Shown: positions 1 through 8,252, numbered from the stretch's first letter. The stretch: 64,000 nt of DNA from CAJFUR01 sp904420575 (GCA_965119745.1 OZ221973.1:682001-746000); one strand, 5' to 3'. Notes: generated by a model not told the origin, from the sequence alone. Numbers and translations are program-made.

Positions 1-304
1 GAAAAAGCGCCACGATGCAGTAGGTCAGCGCAAGCACGGCAAGCGGCGCCTTGTAGTCGAGGGCATAGGGCTTGAGGCGGCCTTTGAGATACAGCACCAA
101 CACCGTGATGCTGGAGGCCAGATTGCCCGCAGAGGCCCCGGCCATGAAGGGGATGGTGGACACGTAGCCCAAGGCGTCGGCATAGCCGCCGAAGTTCGTG
201 ACGTAACTTGCGTACGCTACCGAGCGGTACAGGGAATAGGCCACCAGCACGAGCGCCGCCGTCGACGTGAACTCCCGCCGGATTCTCCGCACCCTCTCCC
301 CCAC
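1..304 (-). CDS. Partial membrane protein (3' end outside window)
   Basis: An open reading frame runs off the left edge. It encodes at least 101 residues with three hydrophobic stretches: one starting TSTAALVLVAYSLY, one containing PFMAGASAGNLASS and one ending VLALTYCIVALF. The first is preceded by an Arg-rich cytoplasmic-looking N-terminus (GERVRRIRREF). The frame is closed upstream by a stop near position 360. A GTG at 304 is chosen because an AGGGAGG lies about 11 nt before it; GTG 292 or TTG 328 are alternatives. The family is not recognised. Membrane-anchored LuxR-type regulators and transporters of this lineage can begin like this, but that is a guess. The reading frame and membrane character are seen directly. 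Confidence 0.55.
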   Translation of the reverse strand, partial: MGERVRRIRREFTSTAALVLVAYSLYRSVAYASYVTNFGGYADALGYVSTIPFMAGASAGNLASSITVLVLYLKGRLKPYALDYKAPLAVLALTYCIVALF

Positions 305-443
305 GCCTCTTCCCGCCTCCCTCCGCAACGATCGGCTGACAGCCGAAGCCGACCGGCCCTAGGCCGGAAACGCCGTCGCGCGCCTTTCCTCATTGCCCGG
401 AGCTCTCCATCACATGTGCTTGCAGCCCCGGCTTTGCAACCGC

Positions 444-481
444 AAGAAGGCCGAGATCCCACGATGGATCCCGGCCTTCTT
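444..481. terminator. Hairpin terminator after the ferredoxin gene
   Basis: An almost perfect inverted repeat has arms AAGAAGGCC and GGCCTTCTT, extended inward by GAGATCC/GGATCC. It lies 70 bp after the ferredoxin stop. The outer A/T pairs supply a short U-run in either direction, so it could act bidirectionally. Confidence 0.6.
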
Positions 482-551
482 GATGACAAGGGTTCTTCCG
501 CAACAGCCGCTTGAAGGCACGTCGCTCTTTCCGACGGCGCACCTTCGACCG

Positions 552-740
552 TTAGTCTTCGACAACCTCGGCGATAGCACCCATCGGGCACTCTTCGACG
601 CAGTCGCCGCAGGCGATGCACGCCTCCTCATTGACGACGTCGGCCGTGCCGCCCACGACTTCCAGCACTTCTTGCGGGCAGGCGTCGACGCAGATTCCAC
701 AACCGATGCACTCATCGGCTTCGATGACCGGGTGAGACAT
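552..740 (-). CDS. 2[4Fe-4S] ferredoxin
   Basis: A 62-residue protein with two ferredoxin motifs: CIGCGICVDACP at residues 11-22 and CIACGDCVEECP at 41-52. Both have the CxxCxxCxxxCP spacing of low-potential clostridial-type ferredoxins, which carry electrons between cytoplasmic oxidoreductases such as pyruvate- or indolepyruvate:ferredoxin oxidoreductase and hydrogenases. Start ATG 740 has an AGGAG box 7 nt upstream, and the short acidic product is the usual family length. Longer overlapping frames in this stretch are shadows of hypE. It lies 175 bp downstream of hypE on the same strand, and a hairpin terminator follows. Its physiological partner cannot be told from the sequence. Confidence 0.93.
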   Translation of the reverse strand: MSHPVIEADECIGCGICVDACPQEVLEVVGGTADVVNEEACIACGDCVEECPMGAIAEVVED

Positions 741-915
741 AGCAACTCCTTCTCGTCTAAAGCTTCCGGCGCCACACGCCGGTACGTCCCCAAAAACTTT
801 CTGCCCGCAAGATACCATTGTTCCGTGCTTTTGCAAGGAAAAATCAGGATTTTTCAGGATGCGGTTAAAAAGACTGGGGAACCGCTTCGACCGTTCTTCG
901 ATCTGCCGGAGGGCA

Positions 916-1938
916 TCAACAGATGCGGGGAAGCTGCTCGCCCACCAGCATGTCCAGAATGCGCGTGCCGCCAAACGCCGTGCGCAAGAACACCTTGGGG
1001 CCGCGGTCGGGCTGGGCTTCGCCCACCTTGCCGATGATGGCGGCATCGGTGCCGTAGCGGTTCGCGCGCATGGCGGCAAGCGCCGCTTCCGCTTCGTCGG
1101 CAGCCACGACGCACACCATCTTGCCTTCGTTGGCCACCTGCAGCACGTCGTAGCCCAGCATGTCGCACGCGCCGCGCACGGCATCCTTCACGGGCACGTC
1201 GTCCTCTTCCACGGTGATGTCCACCTGCGCTTGCGCCGCTAGTTCGTTGAGCGTGGAGGCCAGGCCGCCACGCGTGGGATCGCGGAAGCAACGCGTGTGC
1301 GGAGCCGCCGCCAGCACATCGGCGATCAGGTGGTTGAGCGGGGCCGCGTCGCTTTGCAGGTCGGTGGTGAAGCTTAAGCCCTCGCGACAACTCATGATGG
1401 TGATGCCATGGTCGCCCAACGTGCCGCTAACCAGCACCACGTCGCCCGGCCTGCATTGCGCGCCACCCAGCTCGATGCCGTCGGCCAGCGTGCCGATGCC
1501 GCTCGTGTTGATGTACACGCCATCGCCGTGGCCGCGATTCACCACCTTGGTGTCGCCGGTCACCAGCCTCACGCCCGCCTCGCAGGCGCATTCCGCCATG
1601 GACGTGCAGATACGTTTGAGGTCTTCGATGGGAAAGCCTTCTTCCAGGACGAACCCGACGCTCAGGTAGCGCGGCGTCGCGCCGCTGGTGGCCACGTCGT
1701 TCACCGTGCCGCACACGGCCAAACGCCCAATGTCGCCGCCCGGGAAGAAATGGGGCGTCACCACGAAGCTGTCGGTGGAAAATGCCAGACGCTCCCCCGG
1801 CCCAGGCGCCGGCAGCACGGCGGCGTCGTCGCCCCGCAGCAGTTCGTCCCCTGCATAGGCGGCGAAGAACACCTCGTCGATGATGCGCTTCATCATGGTG
1901 CCGCCGCTGCCGTGCCCCAACATGACCGTCGTATCCAT
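916..1938 (-). CDS. hypE: [NiFe] hydrogenase maturation protein HypE (carbamoyl dehydratase)
   Basis: HypE dehydrates a carbamoyl group carried on its C-terminal cysteine to thiocyanate, giving the CN ligands of the [NiFe] active-site iron. The N-terminal GHGSGG motif, the AIR-synthase-like ATP-binding region (STDSFVVTPHFFPGGD, GDTKV) and the terminal PRIC with the essential last Cys are all present. Length is 340 residues from ATG 1938, typical for the family. That ATG is preferred because AAAGGG sits 5-6 nt before it; an in-frame GTG at 1944 abuts the box. The nickel regulator gene nikR lies 79 bp upstream on the same strand, which fits nickel-linked use. The other hyp genes are not in this window. 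Confidence 0.95.
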   Translation of the reverse strand: MDTTVMLGHGSGGTMMKRIIDEVFFAAYAGDELLRGDDAAVLPAPGPGERLAFSTDSFVVTPHFFPGGDIGRLAVCGTVNDVATSGATPRYLSVGFVLEEGFPIEDLKRICTSMAECACEAGVRLVTGDTKVVNRGHGDGVYINTSGIGTLADGIELGGAQCRPGDVVLVSGTLGDHGITIMSCREGLSFTTDLQSDAAPLNHLIADVLAAAPHTRCFRDPTRGGLASTLNELAAQAQVDITVEEDDVPVKDAVRGACDMLGYDVLQVANEGKMVCVVAADEAEAALAAMRANRYGTDAAIIGKVGEAQPDRGPKVFLRTAFGGTRILDMLVGEQLPRIC

Positions 1939-2017
1939 TGCCACCCTTTCCGTAACGTGTCCGAAACGAGAAGCGGGCGACGGGCGTTCGTCGTCCGCTT
2001 CTCGTGTTGCGTGAAGC

Positions 2018-2440
2018 CTAAGCGAAGTGCCCGGTCGTGGTGACGACGAGGCGACCGTTCTGCACGCCCTTCGTCCCCAGGATGAGGTTCGCGATCTCTT
2101 GCACCAGCCCCGTTTCGCCCCGCAGTATGATCACTTCCAAGCACATGTGCTGATCGAGATGCACGTGCATGGAGGAAACGATGAACTCGAAGTAGTCGTG
2201 CTGGATGCTGTGCAGCTTTTCCTGCAGGTCGGACGCGTGATGGTCGAACACGATGGTCAGCGTGCCCACCACTTCGGTACCGGGCAAGGCGCAGTCCTCT
2301 TCGACCAACGCATCACGCACCAGGTCGCGCACTACTTCGCTTCGGTTCTTGGCCAAACCTCTCCGGGCCACCAGCTGGTCGAACCGCACAAGCAGATCCT
2401 CCGGCATGGCGACCGAAAAGCGCATGAGGTCGTTGCTCAT
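2018..2440 (-). CDS. nikR: Nickel-responsive ribbon-helix-helix regulator NikR
   Basis: NikR is a tetrameric repressor that binds Ni(II) and shuts off nickel uptake genes. The N-terminal ribbon-helix-helix (residues 1-45, MRFSVAMPEDLLVRFDQLV) is followed by an ACT-like metal domain. The high-affinity nickel ligands are visible as H81, H92, H94 and C100, with the same spacing as H76/H87/H89/C95 of the E. coli protein. Length (140 residues) is typical. The start follows the stop of the small upstream gene by 3 bp, so the two are probably co-translated. hypE lies downstream. No nickel importer is adjacent, although a peptide/nickel-type ABC importer occurs at 21.7-26.5 kb. Confidence 0.95.
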   Translation of the reverse strand: MSNDLMRFSVAMPEDLLVRFDQLVARRGLAKNRSEVVRDLVRDALVEEDCALPGTEVVGTLTIVFDHHASDLQEKLHSIQHDYFEFIVSSMHVHLDQHMCLEVIILRGETGLVQEIANLILGTKGVQNGRLVVTTTGHFA

Positions 2441-2443
2441 GGG

Positions 2444-2698
2444 CTACACCAGATTGACGGTGACGCCGCTAGCCCCTTCGGCATCCTCTTCCAAAGCGTC
2501 CTTGGCCTCGTCCAGCATGGCGCGCACGTCATCGAGCAGCGCCTGCGCCGCATGCATCTTCTCGGAGACGGTGGCGAAGCCCGCATCTCCCGCCATATGT
2601 CCAAGCGTGTGCGCCCAGCGGCGCTCCAGCTTGACGTGGTCGTCGATCTGTTCGATCATCTGCTCGAACTGCCCCGTGTTCACACCATTCGTACACAT
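2444..2698 (-). CDS. Small conserved-looking protein of unknown function, cotranscribed with nikR
   Basis: An 84-residue, mostly helical, acidic protein with no signal peptide, membrane segment or recognisable motif. It has one Cys (C2) and three His scattered through residues 21-49. Start ATG 2698 has a good AGGAGA box 6 nt upstream. The stop is 3 bp from the nikR start, so translational coupling is likely. The helical composition (HVKLERRWAHTLGHMAGDAG, then LLDDVRAMLDEAKDALEED) could form a helical hairpin. Its position before nikR and hypE suggests a role in nickel handling, which is inference only; no family is assigned. Confidence 0.75.
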   Translation of the reverse strand: MCTNGVNTGQFEQMIEQIDDHVKLERRWAHTLGHMAGDAGFATVSEKMHAAQALLDDVRAMLDEAKDALEEDAEGASGVTVNLV

Positions 2699-2825
2699 AG
2701 TCTTTCTCCTGTCTGCCGGCTTGGCGGCAACGCGCAGAGCGTTGCAAACGCCGTGCCAACGTCGGTACGTTTCTTGCTATTATGCTTCTTTGCAATGCGA
2801 ATGCAGGGAGAGTTCAAGGAGCGGT

Positions 2826-3323
2826 GTGAAAAAAACCGCAAACAGTAACATGTATGAGGAAGCCACCGATTTCGTGTGGCGAACGTTCGATGCCCACCTT
2901 TCTGGCCGTCGGGCGGGTCTGTGGTGCGTCGTCAGCGAGAAGCCCTTGGGCGACGTGGCGCGAGGCGCCATCCTGAGCTCTGCCGCAGCGCTCGGATTCG
3001 GCGAAGACGCCTGCACGTTTGTCGCACTTGCCCCCAACGACGACCCCGCCGAAACATCGGCACCAACGAGCCACATGGACGGCAACGACCTGTTCACGCT
3101 TATGGAAGGGGTGGATCCACTGCGCGTGGTGGCCACCGACACGGCCGCGGCCCAAGCCCTCGCAGCAGCCTATGGCCAGCCGGCTGTGCCCGGCGAACAT
3201 GGGCGCTTGTTCGGCCGCGACATCGTGGCGTTCCATCGGTTCGAAGACCTCCTGGACGACGCCACGCACAAGCAAAAGGCGTGGGCGCTCCTGAAAAAGC
3301 TCCCACGCCTCGACCAGAACTGA
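2826..3323 (+). CDS. Hypothetical protein
   Basis: A 165-residue soluble-looking protein, divergent from the nikR unit. GTG 2826 is preferred because AAGGAG lies 4 nt upstream; ATG 2850 in the same frame has no ribosome binding site. The reading frame is open much further upstream, but that part runs antisense through nikR and its partner and is ignored. The sequence has an N-terminal helix (EEATDFVWRTFDAHL) and a hydrophobic core (GLWCVVSEKP, TFVALAPND), with no catalytic motif I recognise. A compact alpha/beta domain is plausible. The shared 127-bp intergenic region with nikR holds a TATTAT box near 2778 that may serve as a -10 element. Confidence 0.7.
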   Translation: MKKTANSNMYEEATDFVWRTFDAHLSGRRAGLWCVVSEKPLGDVARGAILSSAAALGFGEDACTFVALAPNDDPAETSAPTSHMDGNDLFTLMEGVDPLRVVATDTAAAQALAAAYGQPAVPGEHGRLFGRDIVAFHRFEDLLDDATHKQKAWALLKKLPRLDQN

Positions 3324-3503
3324 AGCCCGTCCTCGCCCGGCGCCCTGCAGGCCGGGCAGGGCATGCCCGGAAGAGGCGAGGCCTTCCCGTGTATTCGGGT
3401 CCGGCATCCTGCCGCCAGCGCGCCCGACGACCTGCGACCTGCACGCCTGTGCTGCGGGAGGGGTACGCCGCCCGCCAGCGCACGCGTAGGCGACGTGCGG
3501 GCG

Positions 3504-4919
3504 CTACTCCCCCTTCACCACGCTGGCGGCGGCGTCCAACAGGGCGTCCACTTCCTCCGTCGTGGCGGCTTCGGCATACACGCGCACCAGAGGCTCGGTG
3601 CCCGAAGGACGCATCATGACCCACGCGTCGCCTTCCAGCAGAAACTTCACACCGTCGCGCCGGTCGACGCCGGCCACCCGCTTGCCGCAGATGGACTCCG
3701 CCTCGTACGCAGGAACAGTTTCCCCGCGAAAACGCTCCATCTGGCCTTCCGTGACCGTAAGTCCTCGGCGGGCGAATTCCAAACGCCCGATCTTCGCGAA
3801 CATGTCGTCCACCAGCTGTCCCAGGCTCATGCCGCGTTGCGCCATGGTCTCGGCCAACAGCAGCGCCATCAGCAGCCCGTCGCGCTCCTTCACATGACCC
3901 GGCAGGCCGATGCCGCCCGACTCTTCGCCGCCGATCATGACGCCGCCCTTTTCCATTTCGCCGTAGATCCATTTGAAGCCCACGGGCGTGGATACCAGTT
4001 CCAGACCCAGGCGGCGGCACATGCGGTCGAGCAGGGCCGACGCCGTGATGGTGCTGACCACGCGACCCGATTCGTGACGGTCTTCCACCATGTGCTGCAC
4101 CAGCAGCGTGATGATGCGGTGCGGGTTCACGAAGTTGCCGTGCTCGTCGCCGGCCCCGATGCGGTCGGCGTCGCCATCGTTGATGAACACCGCATCGTAG
4201 CCCAGTTCGCTCACCTTCGCCAGGCCGCGGTCCACCCAGGGAGGAATCGGCTCGGGATGCAGGCCGTCGAACGTGGGATCGGCGGCGTCGTTGATCTCGC
4301 ACACCTCCACCCCCATGTCGCGCAAGAGGCCGGACAGGTAGCCGCGCCCCGCTCCGTAGAGCGGATCGACCACCACCCGCAGATGGGCGGCACGGATGGC
4401 CTCTGCGTCCACCAGGTCCTTGAGCGCATCCAGATAGGCGCTCATGAGGTCGACTTCCTGGAAGGTTCCGCGTCCGTCCCTTGGGTCGACGGCAAGCTGC
4501 GCTTCCACGCGGTCGGTGAATTCCTTGGGGCTGGCGCCGCCATCGGCCATGCGCAGCTTCACGCCCAGGTACTCTGCGGGGTTGTGGCTGCTGGTCAGCA
4601 TGATGCCGCCGATGGCGTCCTCGTCGTGCGCCACCGACCAGCACAAGGCCGGCGTGGGACAGTAGTCCTGCGTCAGCTTGACGCCGAAGCCATGGGCCGC
4701 GGCCACCTGGGCGGCCAGCTGGGCGTAGGCATGCGCATCCTGCCGGCAGTCGTGTCCGACGATCAGGGTTCCGGGCGCGTCGGCGGGGCGCCCGGCAGAC
4801 GCGGCCTCTTCCTTGAACACGCGCGCGGCCGCGTCGACTACGCGCACGACGTTGTCGTCCGTGAAGCCTTCGCCGATGATGGCACGCCATCCGTCGGTGC
4901 CGAAATGTATGTCTTCCAC
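3504..4919 (-). CDS. Phosphoglucomutase/phosphomannomutase family protein (alpha-D-phosphohexomutase)
   Basis: Interconverts hexose 1- and 6-phosphates (glucose, mannose or glucosamine forms) through a phosphoserine. All four family sites are visible: TSSHNP at 109-114 with catalytic S111, the Mg2+ loop DGDADR at 248-253, the sugar-binding loop GGEESGG at 330-336, and the phosphate-binding RPSGTEP near 435. Length is 471 residues. GTG 4919 gives the family-like N-terminus MEDIHFGTDGW and has AAAGGA about 7 nt upstream; a GTG at 4934 is possible but poorly spaced. With galE at 6.5 kb it could feed nucleotide-sugar synthesis. Substrate preference cannot be read from sequence alone. Confidence 0.93.
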   Translation of the reverse strand: MEDIHFGTDGWRAIIGEGFTDDNVVRVVDAAARVFKEEAASAGRPADAPGTLIVGHDCRQDAHAYAQLAAQVAAAHGFGVKLTQDYCPTPALCWSVAHDEDAIGGIMLTSSHNPAEYLGVKLRMADGGASPKEFTDRVEAQLAVDPRDGRGTFQEVDLMSAYLDALKDLVDAEAIRAAHLRVVVDPLYGAGRGYLSGLLRDMGVEVCEINDAADPTFDGLHPEPIPPWVDRGLAKVSELGYDAVFINDGDADRIGAGDEHGNFVNPHRIITLLVQHMVEDRHESGRVVSTITASALLDRMCRRLGLELVSTPVGFKWIYGEMEKGGVMIGGEESGGIGLPGHVKERDGLLMALLLAETMAQRGMSLGQLVDDMFAKIGRLEFARRGLTVTEGQMERFRGETVPAYEAESICGKRVAGVDRRDGVKFLLEGDAWVMMRPSGTEPLVRVYAEAATTEEVDALLDAAASVVKGE

Positions 4920-5060
4920 AAGGTTCCTTTCCACGCTCTCGGGAGCACTCGCACGCCACCCGCACCTTCGCAGGCAACGTGCAGGTCAGCGGCTCTTGCG
5001 GCGCTGCGACACGCTCTAGCAAGGCAGGACCACGACACTGCCTAGGCTCCCGCGCCCTGC

Positions 5061-5150
5061 TTGGGCGTTCCGCGTCCCACTCGGACGTTCCTCGTCCTGA
5101 TCGGACGTTCCTCGTCCCACTCGGACGTTCCGCGTCCTGATCGGGACGAG
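5061..5150. repeat. 20-bp tandem repeat, 4.5 units
   Basis: Units start at 5061, 5081, 5101, 5121 and 5141 (partial) and follow TCGGACGTTCCKCGTCC plus a three-base tail. The tail alternates (cac, tga, cac, tga), giving a 40-bp higher-order period. As 20 is not a multiple of 3, the repeat does not encode a repeated peptide. Confidence 0.85.
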
Positions 5151-5665
5151 GCTAAGTCCTTGCACCTTCGCGCCTCTTCAGCTTGCATCATTTTCCCGAT
5201 GCAAACGGCTTGCTACGATTATAGCCAAAAGAGCGCCCGGGGCGATTTCTTTACGATGACGTTTTCGCGAAGAGCATGACGCTGTCGAAAGTGGCCTCTG
5301 CAAGCGAAGCCTCCATTGCAAACGAGCAAAGACCCTGAGAGAAACGCAGGCTGTGTTTCAAAAGCATGTCCGCCTCAGCATCGTTGGAGAGCGCATCGGA
5401 AAACCGGCCCTGCCCCCGCAGGCCTGTTCGGGATGCGCTTCCCGCAGAGCCAAGGCGCAGAGCAGCGCTAGGAAGCAGGCACAGCGCAGGCGTCAGGAGG
5501 CGGTTCTGGCGACGCAAGGAGGCGGGCGCAGGACGGCGGCAGGCCAGGGCGCAGGCGTCAGGAGGCGATCGCCATAAGCGTCAGGAGACGATCGCCACAG
5601 GCGTATAAAGACGACCCTCGCAATGCGAGAAAGCGAACACAGGAAAGCAGGCGCAGGACACAATC

Positions 5666-5796
5666 ATGCAATTTTTGCCGGATATGCGAGTCTTTGGCCG
5701 TCCCGTGCGACCGCACGAAGCGACTCGCGAAGAAAAAGCGCAGGTCGAGTTCTCTCCCTTTGCCCAAGCGCCTCGCATATCCGGTAAAAATTGCAT
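5666..5796. repeat. Long inverted repeat (25-bp arms, 81-bp loop)
   Basis: The left arm 5666-5690 begins ATGCAATTTTTGCCGG and the right arm 5772-5796 ends CCGGTAAAAATTGCAT. They are complementary at 24 of 25 positions. The region between has no supported gene. The arms are AT-rich against a GC-rich background. Confidence 0.85.
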
Positions 5797-6047
5797 CGGA
5801 GCCTTCGATACGGAAACCTCAACACGGAATTGGCCGGAAAGGCTGGACGGCAAGACGCGTGCGCTGGAATCCCTCCGCGCCGAGACAAAGCGGAGAGGCC
5901 TCGACTGGGGAGGCTGGACGACAAGGCTGGACGACAAGGCCACCCGGAAAGAGGGTTTTGCCAGTCGCTTTTTCTCAAACGAGAACAGGCCGCAGAATGG
6001 GAGATGATCGCGACAAGTTTCGTTCTGCGAGGGTACTCTCACGAAAA

Positions 6048-6082
6048 CGAGAACAGGCCGCGGGGGAGGCGGCCTGTTCTCG
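6048..6082 (-). terminator. Strong hairpin, possible minus-strand terminator
   Basis: Perfect 14-bp arms CGAGAACAGGCCGC and GCGGCCTGTTCTCG are separated by 7 nt. On the minus strand the hairpin is followed by TTTTCG, so it resembles a terminator in that direction. No minus-strand gene lies directly upstream, so it may instead be a structured repeat. Confidence 0.4.
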
Positions 6083-6521
6083 GACGAGTGAAACGAGGAG
6101 AACTTCGGTATCACTGAAGCATACTTTACACGGTCAATTATCTTTTGTCAAGAATATTCTAAGAAAAGATTTTTAGCCTGTTCCCTTTGCGTGAAAACAA
6201 CCGCTGGGCAGCGATTTGCTGGTACCATGACGACAGGCAGCCGGCAACGGCGGCCGAGCAGCAACAAGCAGCGGCAATGCCGGCGACAACCGTGCGAGCA
6301 TCGACGGCGGCTTACCGGCGAAGGCAAAGGCAATGCCGGCGACAAACCATGCGAGCGACCATGATGGCCGCGCAGCGACGGCGACAGCAGCGTCGTGCCG
6401 GCGACTGTGCCAGCTGCCACGATGACCGCGCAGGCGACGGCGACCATGCCTTCTTCGACGTACCGGCAAGGCATCGGCGCGACGACGCCGCACCAGTGAA
6501 AAGCGAGCTACGGGAGGCTTT

Positions 6522-7667
6522 ATGTCCAACAAGTCCCTTGCCAAACCTCACAAGGAAACCTGCATCCTGGTCACAGGCGGTGCTGGGTTCATCGGCAGCC
6601 ATACGTGCGTCGAGTTGCTGGAGCGGGGGTACCGTGTGGTCGTAGTGGACGACCTGAGCAACTCCAGCGAGACCGCCGTCGAGCGGGTGCGCGCCATCAC
6701 CGGCACCGGCGTGCCCGAGCAGCGCGATCGCCTGACGTTCTACCAGGAAAACGTGCTCGATCGCAACGCGCTGGAACGCGTCTTCTCCACGCACGACATC
6801 GATGCCGTCATCCATTTTGCCGGCTTCAAGGCCGTGGGCGAAAGCGTGGAAAAGCCCTTGGAATACTACTGGAACAACGTTGCCGGCACCTTGGTGCTGT
6901 GCGACGTGGCACGTGCGCATGGCTGCAAGAACCTCGTGTTCTCGTCGAGTGCCACCGTCTACGGCGAGCCCGCGTTCGTGCCCATCACCGAAGAGTGTCC
7001 GAAACACGAGGCCACGAATCCGTACGGCCAGACCAAGAGCATGCTCGAGCGCATCTTGTCCGACCTGTACGTTGGCGACCACGAATGGAACGTCGTGCTT
7101 CTGCGTTACTTCAACCCCATCGGAGCACATGAAAGCGGGCTTATCGGCGAGGACCCCAAGGGCATCCCCAACAACCTGCTTCCCTACGTGGCGCAGGTGG
7201 CTGTGGGCAAGCTGGAATGCGTCGGCGTGTTCGGCGACGACTATCCCACTCCTGACGGCACGGGCGTGCGCGACTACATCCACGTGGTCGACTTGGCGCG
7301 CGGCCATGTGGCGGCGCTCGACTGGATGGGCGGGAAGGTGGGAACCGGCGCCCCTTCGGGGCCGGGAGCCTTCCAGGGCGAAGCCGCCGCAGACGGCACG
7401 CGTCGCGGCGTGGGCATCTTCAACTTGGGCACGGGAAAAGGATCGAGCGTCCTGGACGTCATCCACGCCTTCGAGCGAGCCTGCGGCCGAGAGCTTCCGT
7501 ACCAGATCAAACCCCGCCGCGCCGGGGACGTCGCCGAGAACTATGCCGCATGCGACAAGGCGCGCGAAGAGCTGGGATGGGTCGCTCGGTACGACCTTGA
7601 CCGCATGTGCGCCGACAGCTGGCGCTGGCAGTCCATGAACCCCGACGGGTACGCCACGGCTTCGTAG
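6522..7667 (+). CDS. galE: UDP-glucose 4-epimerase GalE
   Basis: Interconverts UDP-glucose and UDP-galactose with a bound NAD, for the Leloir pathway or surface polysaccharide precursors. It is an extended short-chain dehydrogenase: the NAD-binding loop GGAGFIGSH is at 19-27, the catalytic SSSATVY at 141-147, and the Tyr/Lys pair is Y168/K172 in NPYGQTK. At 381 residues it is longer than the usual 330-340 because of a 12-residue N-terminal extension and a Gly/Ala-rich insert near 270-295 (GAPSGPGAFQGEAAADGTRR). Start ATG 6522 has GGGAGG 5 nt upstream. No other galactose genes are adjacent; the nearest related gene is the phosphohexomutase upstream on the other strand. Confidence 0.95.
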   Translation: MSNKSLAKPHKETCILVTGGAGFIGSHTCVELLERGYRVVVVDDLSNSSETAVERVRAITGTGVPEQRDRLTFYQENVLDRNALERVFSTHDIDAVIHFAGFKAVGESVEKPLEYYWNNVAGTLVLCDVARAHGCKNLVFSSSATVYGEPAFVPITEECPKHEATNPYGQTKSMLERILSDLYVGDHEWNVVLLRYFNPIGAHESGLIGEDPKGIPNNLLPYVAQVAVGKLECVGVFGDDYPTPDGTGVRDYIHVVDLARGHVAALDWMGGKVGTGAPSGPGAFQGEAAADGTRRGVGIFNLGTGKGSSVLDVIHAFERACGRELPYQIKPRRAGDVAENYAACDKAREELGWVARYDLDRMCADSWRWQSMNPDGYATAS

Positions 7668-7692
7668 GCTGCATCCCCTCTTCAGATTCGCG

Positions 7693-7731
7693 GAAGACGG
7701 TCGCGGGAGCCACGCGCCCTCGGCCGTCTTC
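7693..7731 (+). terminator. Hairpin after galE
   Basis: Arms GAAGACGG (7693-7700) and CCGTCTTC (7724-7731), 25 bp after the galE stop, with further inner pairing of GCGGG/CCACGC. Only a weak T-rich tail (GCGTTGT) follows, so efficiency is uncertain. Confidence 0.5.
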
Positions 7732-7865
7732 GCGTTGTCGGGCAAAGCCATTCGTTGTCGGGCAGCCCGCTCCGCTGCGCCCGCGGGTTCCTGCGCGAGC
7801 GCGGGGAGGCAGGCGCAGGGGAGCCGACACCGGCCGCAGCCGGCTTCGGGCAGGACCCTTCGCTA

Positions 7866-7937
7866 ATTTGCCGCAATTGCACGGAAACGTATCCACGCGG
7901 TTACGCGCCTGGCGGCGAGCAAGCGTACGCTTATTCC
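7866..7937 (+). promoter_or_regulatory. Conserved leader/promoter of XRE copy 1
   Basis: This stretch is nearly identical to those before the other two XRE copies (26641-26720, 29580-29658). All share TTTGCCGCAATTGCAC and TATCCRCGCGGTTACGCG. A -10-like TACGCT (7926-7931) lies 6 nt before the ATG and no Shine-Dalgarno sequence is present, so a leaderless mRNA is likely. Confidence 0.5.
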
Positions 7938-8252
7938 ATGAACGCCGCGCCCTCGCATACGCCCGAAAAGCACGAGCCCCTGGGGTCGTGGCGGTCGTGC
8001 GTGCTGGGGGCGAACGTCGCGCGGCTGCGCAGGCGCGCGAAGATCAACAAGAAGACGTTCTGCCTGATGGTGGGCATCGGCCGCCCCTTCCTCGACCGCA
8101 TCGAGAGCGGGCGGGCCAATCCGCGGCTCTCGGTCTTGGAGAGCCTCGCCGAGGCCTTGGAAACGACGCCGCAGGACCTGCTCACGCCCCCGTTCGAGCC
8201 TTTCGCCCGTCCAGCCGGCGCGGTGCGCCCGGACGGGGGCATCCCGCGCTAG
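7938..8252 (+). CDS. Small XRE-family DNA-binding protein, copy 1
   Basis: A 104-residue protein with one Cro/C1-type helix-turn-helix at about residues 23-85 (VARLRRRAKINKKTF, then RPFLDRIESGRANPRLSVLE), followed by a proline-rich tail (PPFEPFARPAGAVRPDGG). The residue pattern is typical of small repressors. There is no Shine-Dalgarno sequence before ATG 7938, and the ATG follows a -10-like box by 6 nt. Two near-identical paralogues are encoded at 26721 and 29659, each with the same leader. Here the gene is followed by a 77-bp remnant of a VanZ-like gene that is intact beside copy 2. It may autoregulate or act on dispersed sites; its targets are unknown. Confidence 0.8.
   Translation: MNAAPSHTPEKHEPLGSWRSCVLGANVARLRRRAKINKKTFCLMVGIGRPFLDRIESGRANPRLSVLESLAEALETTPQDLLTPPFEPFARPAGAVRPDGGIPR

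Larger units (their letters stand above)
4935..6521. other. Gene-free, repeat-rich intergenic region
   Basis: About 1.6 kb between the phosphohexomutase and galE has no frame with convincing start, ribosome site or codon pattern. It holds a 20-bp tandem repeat (5061-5150), direct repeats of GCGTCAGGAGRCGATCGCCA (5554-5573, 5578-5597), a long inverted repeat (5666-5796), tandem GGCTGGACGACAA units near 5923-5948, two copies of ACGAGAACAGGCCGC and a strong hairpin (6048-6082). The last 300 bp is low-complexity and rich in GGCGAC/CGACGG before the galE ribosome site. Confidence 0.75.

Noticed and set aside
2253..2825. Upstream extension of the unknown gene at 2826
   Set aside because: It overlaps nikR and its partner antisense; the GTG at 2826 has AAGGAG in front.
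3100..5022. Open frame of 640 codons on the minus strand
   Set aside because: Arg-rich shadow of the phosphohexomutase gene, which has all catalytic motifs in its own frame.
5061..5150. Possible CRISPR array
   Set aside because: Repeats are directly adjacent with no spacers, and there are no cas genes.
5581..6114. Small open frames in the repeat-rich gap before galE
   Set aside because: They follow the inverted repeats, have no ribosome site and unusual composition; better explained as noncoding repeats.
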